From positions 111,706,814-111,770,813 of the forward strand of contig OV050030.1 of NCBI GenBank assembly GCA_920105625.2: a stretch of 64,000 nt of DNA, given 5' to 3'. The position numbers were made by a program, and so were the translations under genes. Source of the DNA: Clusia tigrina (taxonomy: Eukaryota > Arthropoda > Insecta > Diptera > Clusiidae). The notes beneath the pieces were generated by a model. The model did no database searches, was not told the DNA's origin, and worked only from the letters and a program-made list of their open reading frames with translations. Below, in pieces: positions 52,851 to 63,708 of the stretch (position 1 is the stretch's first letter; every line of letters starts with the position of its first letter).

Positions 52851-55800
52851 GGAACAGTTTTGTTTATGTTGTACCTCTTTTTCATTTTCTTTGAGTTCGG
52901 CTTCTTTCTCTTTTACTCGTTGTACAAACAAACGTCCGTCTGTAGCCTAGACCTTAAAACAGAATGTGATATAAACATAGAATTCATCAATATGAAAAAC
53001 ATCTCCACAAAGATAAAATTTATTATTGCGTTATATAGAAACAATATAGCCATTGTTTAATTCGCAACCACATGTTTCTAGGTCTAGGGTATCGGAATGT
53101 CAGTCTAATCCTAGTTGAGCTCTTTACTGGTTTTTATTTAAATTGTTTTATTTAATACAATCCAGTGATTCGAACCAAAAACTCACTTTCGTAACAATAT
53201 ATTACGACATTTCTCTCCTCGAAAACACGGCCATGGTTCACATTGATATACAAATTAAAATTTTTCGTTTCTAGGTTACAATAATATAGCTACATTCCAT
53301 GAAGAATATTTGTAATTATAAGGAACAGTTTTGTTTATGTTGTACCTCTTTTTCATTTTCTTTGAGTTCGGCTTCTTTCTCTTTTACTCGTTGTACCAAC
53401 AAACGTCCGTCTGTAGCTTAGACCTTAAGACAGAATGTGATATAAACATAAGAATTCATCAATATGAAAAACATCTCCACAAAGATAATATTAATTATTG
53501 CGTTATATGGAAACAATATAGCCATTGTTTAATTCGCAACCACATGTTTCTAGGTCTAGGGTATCGGAATGTCAGTCTTATCCTAGTTGAGCTCTTTACT
53601 GGTTTTTTATTTAAATTGTTTTATTTAATACAATCCAGTGATTCGAACCAAAAACTCACTTTCGTAACAATATATTACGACATTTCTCTCCTCGAAAACC
53701 CGGCCATGGTTCACATTGATATACAAATTAAAATTTTTCGTTTCTAGGTTACAATAATATAGCTACATTCCATGAAGAACATTTGTAATTATAAGGAACA
53801 GTTTTGTTTATGTTGTACCTCTTTTTCATTTTCTTTGAGTTCGGCTTCTTTCTCTTTTACTCGTTGTACAAACAAACGTCCGTCTGTAGCCTAGACCTTA
53901 AAACAGAATGTGATATAAACATAGAATTCATCAATATGAAAAACATCTCCACAAAGATAAAATTTATGATTGCGTTATATAGAAACAATATAGCCATTGT
54001 TTAATTCGCAACCACATGTTTCTAGGTCTAGGGTATCGGAATGTCAGTCTAATCCTAGTTGAGCTCTTTACTGGTTTTTATTTAAATTGTTTTATTTAAT
54101 ACAATCCAGTGATTCGAACCAAAAACTCACTTTCGTAACAATATATTACGACATTTCTCTCCTCGAAAACCCGGCCATGGTTCACATTGATATACAAATT
54201 AAAATTTTTCGTTTCTAGGTTACAATAATATAGCTACATTCCATGAAGAACATTTGTAATTATAAGGAACAGTTTTGTTTATGTTGTACCTCTTTTTCAT
54301 TTTCTTTGAGTTCGGCTTCTTTCTCTTTTACTCGTTGTACAAACAAACGTCCGTCTGTAGCCTAGACCTTAAAACATAATGTGATATAAACATAGAATTC
54401 ATCAATATGAAAAAACATCTCCACAAAGATAAAATTTATTATTGCGTTATATAGAAACAATATAGCCATTGTTTAATTCGCAACCACATGTTTCTAGGTC
54501 TAGGGTATCGGAATGTCAGTCTAATCCTAGTTGAGCTCTTTACTGGTTTTTTATTTAAATTGTTTTATTTAATACAATCCAGTGATTCGAACCAAAAACT
54601 CACTTTCGTAACAATATATTACGACATTTCTCTCCTTGAAAAACCGGCCATGGTTCACATTGATATAAATATTAAAATTTTTCGTTTCTAGGTTACAATA
54701 ATATAGCTACATTCCATGAAGAACATTTGTAATTATAAGGAACAGTTTTGTTTATGTTGTACCTCTTTTTCATTTTCTTTGAGTTCGGCTTCTTTCTCTT
54801 TTACTCGTTGTACAAACAAACGTCCGTCTGTAGCCTAGACCTTAAGACAAATTGTGATATAAACAAAAGAATTCATCAATATGAAAAACATCTCCACAAA
54901 GATAATATTAATTATTGCGTTATATGGAAACAATATAGCCATTGTTTAACTCGCAACCACATGTTTCTAGGTCTAGGGTATCGGAATGTCAGTCTAATCC
55001 TAGTTGAGCTCTTTACTGGTTTTTTATTTAAATTGTTTCATTTAATACAATTCAGTGATTCGAACCAAAAACTCACTTTCGTAACAATATATTACGACAT
55101 TTCTCTCCTTGAAAAACCGGCCATGGTTCACATTGATATACAAATTAAAATTTTTCGTTTCTAGGTTACAATAATATAGCTACATTCCATGAAGAACATT
55201 TGTAATTATAAGGAACAGTTTTGTTTATGTTGTACCTCTTTTTCATTTTCTTTGAGTTCGGCTTTTTTCTCTTTTACTCGTTGTACAAACAAACGTTCGT
55301 CTGTAGACTAGACCTTAAAACAGAATGTGATATAAACATAGAATTCATCAGTATGAAAAACATCTTCACAAAGATAAAATTTATTATTGCGTTATATAGA
55401 AACAATATAGCCATTGTTTAATTCGCAACCACATGTTTCTAGGTCTAGGGTATCGGAATGTCAGTCTAATCCTAGTTGAGCTCTTTACTGGTTTTTTATT
55501 TAAATTGTTTTATTTAATACAATTCAGTGATTCGAACCAAAAACTCACTTTCGTAACAATATATTACGACATTTCTCTCCTTGAAAAACCGGCCATGGTT
55601 CACATTGATATACAAATTAAAATTTTTCGTTTCTAGGTTACAATAATATAGCTACATTCCATGAAGAACATTTGTAATTATAAGGAACAGTTTTGTTTAT
55701 GTTGTACCTCTTTTTCATTTTCTTTGAGTTCGGCTTCTTTCTCTTTTACTCGTTGTACAAACAAACGTCCGTCTGTAGCCTAGACCTTAAAACAGAATGC

Positions 55801-56627
55801 GATATAAACATAGAATTCATCAATATGAAAAACATCTCCACAAAGATAAAATTTATTATTGCGCTATATAGAAACAATATAGCCATTGTTTAATTCGCAA
55901 CCACATGTTTCTAGGTCTAGGGTATCGGAATGTCAGTCTAATCCTAGTTGAGCTCTTTACTGGTTTTTTATTTAAATTGTTTTATTTAATACAATCCAGT
56001 GATTCGAACCAAAAACTCACTTTCGTAACAATATATTACGACATTTCTCTCCTTGAAAAACCGGCCATGGTTCACATTGATATAAATATTAAAATTTTTC
56101 GTTTCTAGGTTACAATAATATAGCTACATTCCATGAAGAACATTTGTAATTATAAGGAACAGTTTTGTTTATGTTGTACCTCTTTTTCATTTTCTTTGAG
56201 TTCGGCTTCTTTCTCTTTTACTCGTTGTACAAACAAACGTCCGTCTGTAGCCTAGACCTTAAAACAGAATGTGATATAAACATAGAATTCATCAATATGA
56301 AAAACATCTCCACAAAGATAATATTTATTATTGCGTTATATGGAAACAATATAGCCATTGTTTAATTCGCAACCACATGTTTCTAAGTCTAGGGTATCTG
56401 AATGTCAGTCTAATCCTAGTTGAGCTCTTTACTGGTTTTTTACTTAAATTGTTTTATTTAATACAATCTAGTTATTCGAACCAAAAACTCACTTTCGTAA
56501 CAATATATTACGACATTTCAATCCTCGAAAACCCGGCCATGGTTCACATTGATATACAAATTAAAATTTTTCGATTCTAGGTTACAATAATATGCCTACA
56601 TTCCATGAAGAACATTTGTAATTATAA
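52851..56627 (+). repeat. Module X, copy 3 (monomers 113-120, 3,777 bp); second part of 14-mer HOR copy 2
   Basis: This matches X copy 2, including CAGTCTTATCC near 53,576, GACAAATTGTG near 54,847, AAACAAAAGAATTC near 54,861, ACATCTTCAC near 55,361, GCGCTATAT near 55,861 and the D monomer. Monomer 116 has AAAACATAATG and a run of six A (ATGAAAAAACATC) that breaks ORF-a and makes the copy 473 bp. Monomer 121 does not match monomer 93 or 107, so the 14-mer period ends here. Confidence 0.9.
56156..56627 (+). repeat. Subtype D monomer 120
   Basis: This D copy has the marks of monomer 106, plus private AGTTATTCGAAC near 56,471 and AATATGCCTAC near 56,590. Its centre reads AATATTTATTATT with ATATGGAAAC, so it has only one of the two AT-rich C changes (T at 167 but not A at 171). 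Monomers 86 and 135 share this intermediate state, while 106 and 132 have both. Confidence 0.88.
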
Positions 56628-59460
56628 GGAACAGTTTTGTTTATGTTGTACCTCTTTTTCATTTTCTTTGAGTTCGGCTTCTTTCTCTTTTACTTGTTGT
56701 ACAAACAAACGTCCGTCTGTAGCCTAGACCTTAAAACAGAATGTGATATAAACATAGAATTCATCAATATGAAAAACATCTCCACAAAGATAAAATTTAT
56801 TATTGCGTTATATAGAAACAATATAGCCATTGTTTAATTCGCAACCACATGTTTCTAGGTCTAGGGTATCGGAATGTCAGTCTAATCCTAGTTGAGCTCT
56901 TTACTGGTTTTTTATTTAAATTGTTTTATTTAATACAATCCAGTGATTCGAACCAAAAACTCACTTTCGTAACAATATATTACGACATTTCTCTCCTTGA
57001 AAAACCGGCCATGGTTCACATTGATATAAATATTAAAGTTTTTCGTTTGTAGGTTACAATAATATAGCTACATTCCATGAAGAACATTTGTAATTATAAG
57101 GAACAGTTTTGTTTATGTTGTACCTCTTTTTCATTTTCTTTGAGTTCGGCTTCTTTCTCTTTTACTCGTTGTACAAACAAACGTCCGTCTGTAGCCTAGA
57201 CCTTAAGACAGATGTGATATAAACATAAGAATTCATCAATATGAAAAACATCTCCACAAAGATAATATTAATTATTGCGTTATATGGAAACAATATAGCC
57301 ATTGTTTAATTCGCAACCACATGTTTCTAGGTCTAGGGTATCGGAATGTCAGTCTAATCCTAGTTGAGCTCTTTACTGGTTTTTTATTTAAATTGTTTTA
57401 TTTAATACAATTCAGTGATTCGAACCAAAAACTCACTTTCGTAACAATATATTACGACATTTCTCTCCTTGAAAAACCGGCCATGGTTCACATTGATATA
57501 CAAATTAAAATTTTTCGTTTCTAGGTTACAATAATATAGCTACATTCCATGAAGAACATTTGTAATTATAAGGAACAGTTTTGTTTATGTTGTACCTCTT
57601 TTTCATTTTCTTTGAGTTCGGCTTCTTTCTCTTTTACTCGTTGTACAAACAAACGTCCGTCTGTAGCCTAGACCTTAAAACAGAATGTGATATAAACATA
57701 GAATTCATCAATATGAAAAACATCTCCACAAAGATAAAATTTATTATTGCGTTATATAGAAACAATATAGCCATTGTTTAATTCGCAACCACATGTTTCT
57801 AGGTCTAGGGTATCGGAATGTCAGTCTAATCCTAGTTGAGCTCTTTACTGGTTTTTTATTTAAATTGTTTTATTTAATACAATCCAGTGATTCAAACCAA
57901 AAACTCACTTTCGTAACAATATATTACGACATTTCTCTCCTTGAAAAACCGGCCATGGTTCACATTGATATAAATATTAAAATTTTTCGTTTCTAGGTTA
58001 CAATAATATAGCTACATTCCATGAAGAACATTTGTAATTATAAGGAACAGTTTTGTTTATGTTGTACCTCTTTTTCATTTTCTTTGAGTTGGGCTTCTTT
58101 CTCTTTTACTCGTTGTACAAACAAACGTCCGTCTGTAGCCTAGACCTTAAGACAGAATGTGATATAAACATAAGAATTCATCAATATGAAAAACATCTCC
58201 ACAAAGATAATATTAATTATTGCGTTATATGGAAACAATATAGCCATTGTTTAATTCGCAACCACATGTTTCTAGGTCTAGGGTATCGGAATGTCAGTCT
58301 AATCCTAGTTGAGCTCTTTACTGGTTTTTTATTTAAATTGTTTTATTTAATACAATTCAGTGATTCGAACCAAAAACTCACTTTCGTAACAAAATATTAC
58401 GATATTTCTCTCCTTGAAAAACCGGCCATGGTTCACATTGATATACAAATTAAAATTTTTCGTTTCTAGGTTACAATAATATAGCTACATTCCATGAAGA
58501 ACATTTGTAATTATAAGGAACAGTTTTGTTTATGTTGTACCTCTTTTTCATTTTCTTTGAGTTCGGCTTCTTTCTCTTTTACTCGTTGTACAAACAAACG
58601 TCCGTCTGTAGACTAGACCTTAAAACAGAATGTGATATAAACATAGAATTCATCAATATGAAAAACATCTCCACAAAGATAATATTAATTATTGCGTTAT
58701 ATGGAAACAATATATCCATTGTTTAATTCGCAACCACATGTTTCTAGGTCTAGGGTATCGGAATGTCAGTCTAATCCTAGTTGAGCTCTTTACTGGTTTT
58801 TTATTTAAATTGTTTTATTTAATACAATCCAGTGATTCGAACCAAAAACTCACTTTCGTAACAATATATTACGACATTTCTCTCCTCGAAAACCCGGCCA
58901 TGGTTCACATTGATATACAAATTAAAATTTTTCGTTTCTAGGTTACAATAATATAGCTACATTCCATGAAGAACATTTGTAATTATAAGGAACAGTTTTG
59001 TTTATGTTGTACCTCTTTTTCATTTTCTTTGAGTTCGGCTTCTTTCTCTTTTACTCGTTGTACAAACAAACGTCCGTCTGTAGCCTAGACCTTAAAACAG
59101 AATGTGATATAAACATAGAATTCATCAATATGAAAAACATCTCCACAAAGATAAAATTTATTATTGCGTTATATAGAAACAATATAGCCATTGTTTAATT
59201 CGCAACCACATGTTTCTAGGTCTAGGGTATCGGAATGTCAGTCTAATCCTAGTTGAGCTCTTTACTGGTTTTTTATTTAAATTGTTTTATTTAATACAAT
59301 CCAGTGATTCGAACCAAAAACTCACTTTCGTAACAATATATTACGACATTTCTCTCCTCGAAAACCCGGCCATGGTTCACATTGATATACAAATTAAAAT
59401 TTTTCGTTTCTAGGTTACAATAATATAGCTACATTCCATGAAGAACATTTGTAATTATAA
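56628..59460 (+). repeat. Monomers 121-126, less regular mixed segment
   Basis: The order is B (GATATAAATATT; TACTTGTTG; TTAAAGTTTTTCG), C with a 1-bp loss (GACAGATGTG near 57,210; the joined frame is lost), B (GATTCAAACC), C (CAATTCAG; AAAATATTACG), chimera 125 (GTCCGTCTGTAGACTAG with no inserted A but AATATTAATT, ATATGGAAAC), B. No six-monomer partner is evident elsewhere in the window. Monomer 125 is a clear mosaic of B, A and C bases within its first 190 positions. Confidence 0.8.
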
Positions 59461-61819
59461 GGAACAGTTTTGTTTATGTTGTACCTCTTTTTCATTTTCT
59501 TTGAGTTCGGCTTCTTTCTCTTTTACTCGTTGTACAAACAAACGTCCGTCTGTAGCCTAGACCTTAAAACAGAATGTGATATAAACATAGAATTCATCGA
59601 TATGAAAAACATCTCCACAAAGATAAAATTTATTATTGCGTTATATAGAAACAATATAGCCATTGTTTAATTCGCAACCACATGCTTCTAGGTCTAGGGT
59701 ATCGCAATGTCAGTCTAATCCTAGTTGAGCTCTTTACTGTTTTTTTATTTAAATTGTTTATTTAATACAATTCAGTGATTCGAACCAAAAACTCACTTTC
59801 GTAACAATATATTACGACATTTCTCTCCTCGAAAACCCGGCCATGGTTCACATTGATATACAAATTAAAATTTTTCGTTTCTAGGTTACAATAATATAGC
59901 TACATTCCATGAAGAACATTTGTAATTATAAGGAACAGTTTTGTTTATGTTGTACCTCTTTTTCATTTTCTTTGAGTTCGGCTTCTTTCTCTTTTACTCG
60001 TTGTACAAACAAACGTCCGTCTGTAGCCTAGACCTTAAAACAGAATGTGATATAAACATAGAATTCATCAATATGAAAAACATCTCCACAAAGATAAAAT
60101 TTATTATTGCGTTATATAGAAACAATATAGCCATTGTTTAATTCGCAACCACATGTTTCTAGGTCTAGGGTATCGGAATGTGAGTCTAATCCTAGTTGAG
60201 CTCTTTACTGGTTTTTTATTTAAATTGTTTTATTTAATACAATCCAGTGATTCGAACCAAAAACTCACTTTCGTAACAATATATTACGACATTTCTCTCC
60301 TCGAAAACCCGGCCATGGTTCACATTGATATACAAATTAAAATTTTTCGTTTCTAGGTTACAATAATATAGCTACATTCCATGAAGAACATTTGTAATTA
60401 TAAGGAACAGTTTTGTTTATGTTGTACCTCTTTTTCATTTTCTTTGAGTTCGGCTTCTTTCTCTTTTACTCGTTGTACAAACAAACGTCCGTCTGTAGCC
60501 TAGACCTTAAAACAGAATGTGATATAAACATAGAATTCATCAATATGAAAAACATCTCCACAAAGATAAAATTTATTATTGCGTTATATAGAAACAATAT
60601 AGCCATTGTTTAATTCGCAACCACATGTTTCTAGGTCTAGGGTATCGGAATGTGAGTCTAATCCTAGTTGAGCTCTTTACTGGTTTTTTATTTAAATTGT
60701 TTTATTTAATACAATCCAGTGATTCGAACCAAAAACTCACTTTCGTAACAATATATTACGACATTTCTCTCCTCGAAAACCCGGCCATGGTTCACATTGA
60801 TATACAAATTAAAATTTTTCGTTTCTAGGTTACAATAATATAGCTACATTCCATGAAGAACATTTGTAATTATAAGGAACAGTTTTGTTTATGTTGTACC
60901 TCTTTTTCATTTTCTTTGAGTTCGGCTTCTTTCTCTTTTACTCGTTGTACAAACAAACGTCCGTCTGTAGCCTAGACCTTAAAACAGAATGTGATATAAA
61001 CATAGAATTCATCAATATGAAAAACATCTCCACAAAGATAAAATTTATTATTGCGTTATATAGAAACAATATAGCCATTGTTTAATTCGCAACCACATGT
61101 TTCTAGGTCTAGGGTATCGGAATGTGAGTCTAATCCTAGTTGAGCTCTTTACTGGTTTTTTATTTAAATTGTTTTATTTAATACAATCCAGTGATTCGAA
61201 CCAAAAACTCACTTTCGTAACAATATATTACGACATTTCTCTCCTCGAAAACCCGGCCATGGTTCACATTGATATACAAATTAAAATTTTTCGTTTCTAG
61301 GTTACAATAATATAGCTACATTCCATGAAAAACATTTGTAATTATAAGGAACAGTTTTGTTTAGGTTGTACCTCTTTTTCATTTTCTTTGAGTTAGGCTT
61401 CTTTCTCTTTTACTCGTTGTACAAACAAACGTCCGTCTGTAGCCTAGACCTTAAAACAGAATGTGATATAAACATAGAATTCATCGATATGAAAAACATC
61501 TCCACAAAGATAAAATTTATTATTGCGTTATATAGAAACAATATAGCCATTGTTTAATTCGCAACCACATGTTTCTAGGTCTAGGGTATCGCAATGTCAG
61601 TCTAATCCTAGTTGAGCTCTTTACTGGTTTTTTATTTAAATTGTTTTATTTAATACAATTCAGTGATTCGAACCAAAAACTCACTTTCGTAACAATATAT
61701 TACGACATTTCTCTCCTCGAAAACCCGGCCATGGTTCACATTGATATACAAATTAAAATTTTTCGTTTCTAGGTTACAATAATATAGCTACATTCCATGA
61801 AGAACATTTGTAATTATAA
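59461..61819 (+). repeat. Local amplification: monomers 127-131
   Basis: Monomers 128-130 (59,932-61,347) share AATGTGAGTC and appear identical on reading, except for GAAAAACAT near 61,327 at the end of 130. They sit between monomers 127 and 131, which share CATCGATATG, ATCGCAATGTC and CAATTCAG with a CCTCGAAAACCC tail. Monomer 127 has also changed its T runs (CTGTTTTTTTATTT and TTGTTTATTT; 471 bp). Monomer 131 has lost the ORF-a ATG (TTTAGG). This looks like a very recent single-monomer expansion nested in an older 4-monomer period. Confidence 0.88.
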
Positions 61820-63708
61820 GGAACAGTTTTGTTTATGTTGTACCTCTTTTTCATTTTCTTTGAGTTCGGCTTCTTTCTCTTTTACTCGTTCTACAAACAA
61901 ACGTCCGTCTGTAGCCTGGACCTTAAAACAGAATGTGATATAAACATAGAATTCATCAATATGAAAAACATCTCCACAAAGATAATATTAATTATTGCGT
62001 TATATGGAAACAATATAGCCATTGTTTAATTCGCAACCACATGTTTCTAAGTCTAGGGTATCTGAATGTCAGTCTAATCCTAGTTGAGCTCTTTACTGGT
62101 TTTTTACTTAAATTGTTTTATTTAATACAATCTAGTGATTCGAACCAAAAACTCACTTTCGTAACAATATATTACGACATTTCAATCCTCGAAAACCCGG
62201 CCATGGTTCACATTGATATACAAATTAAAATTTTTCGATTCTAGGTTACAATAATATAGCTACATTCCATGAAGAACATTTGTAATTATAAGGAACAGTT
62301 TTGTTTATGTTGTACCTCTTTTTCATTTTCTTTGAGTTCGGCTTCTTTCTCTTTTACTCGTTGTACAAACAAACGTCCGTCTGTAGCCTAGACCTTAAGA
62401 CAGAATGTGATATAAACATAAGAATTCATCAATATGAAAAACATCTCCACAAAGATAATATTAATTATTGCGTTATATGGAAACAATATAGCCATTGTTT
62501 AATTCGCAACCACATGTTTCTAGGTCTAGGGTATCGGAATGTCAGTCTAATCCTAGTTGAGCTCTTTACTGGTTTTTTATTTAAATTGTTTTATTTAATA
62601 CAATTCAGTGATTCGAACCAAAAACTCACTTTCGTAACAATATATTACGACATTTCTCTCCTTGAAAAACCGGCCATGGTTCACATTGATATAAATATTA
62701 AAATTTTTCGTTTCTAGGTTACAATAATATAGCTACATTCCATGAAGAACATTTGTAATTATAAGGAACAGTTTTGTTTATGTTGTACCTCTTTTTCATT
62801 TTCTTTGAGTTCGGCTTCTTTCTCTTTTACTCGTTGTACAAACAAACGTCCGTCTGTAGCCTAGACCTTAAGACAGATTGTGATATAAACATAAGAATTC
62901 ATCAATATGAAAAACATCTCCACAAAGATAATATTAATTATTGCGTTATATGGAAAAAATATAGCCATTGTTTAATTCGCAACCACATGTTTCTAGGTCT
63001 AGGGTATCGGAATGTCAGTCTAATCCTAGTTGAGCTCTTTACTGGTTTTTTATTTAAATTGTTTTATTTAATACAATTCAGTGATTCGAACCAAAAACTC
63101 ACTTTCGTAACAATATATTACGACATTTCTCTCCTTGAAAAACCGGCCATGGTTCACACTGATATAAATATTAAAATTTTTCGTTTCTAGGTTACAATAA
63201 TATAGCTACATTCCATGAAGAACATTTGCAATTATAAGGAATAGTTTTGTTTATGTTGTACCTCTTTTTCATTTTCTTTGAGTTCGGCTTCTTTCTCTTT
63301 TACTCGTTGTACAAACAAACGTCCGTCTGTAGCCTAGACCTTAAAACAGAATGTGATATAAACATAGAATTCATCAATATGAAAAACATCTCCACAAAGA
63401 TAATATTTATTATTGCGTTATATGGAAACAATATAGCCACTGTTTAATTCGCAACCACGTGTTTCTAAGTCTAGGGTATCTGAATGTCAGTCTAATCCTA
63501 GTTGAGCTCTTTACTGGTTTTTTACTTAAATTGTTTTATTTAATACAATCTAGTGATTCGAACCAAAAACTCACTTTCGTAACAATATATTACGACATTT
63601 CAATCCTCGAAAACCGGCCATGGTTCACATTGATATACAAATTAAAATGTTTCGTTTCTGGGTTACAATAATATAGCTACATTCCATGAAGAACATTTGT
63701 AATTATAA
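61820..63708 (+). repeat. Monomers 132-135, D-C-C-D segment
   Basis: Monomer 132 (61,820-62,291) and monomer 135 (63,238-63,708) are subtype D, and 133-134 are C with GATATAAATATT tails and CAATTCAG. In monomer 132 the usual D base in AATATGGCTAC is the common AATATAGCTAC. Monomer 135 has CACGTGTTTC, GAAAACCGGCC (1-bp loss, 471 bp, altering the ORF-b end) and AAAATGTTTCG, which is shared with monomer 85. Two adjacent C monomers are unusual, because C normally alternates with B or A. Confidence 0.85.
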
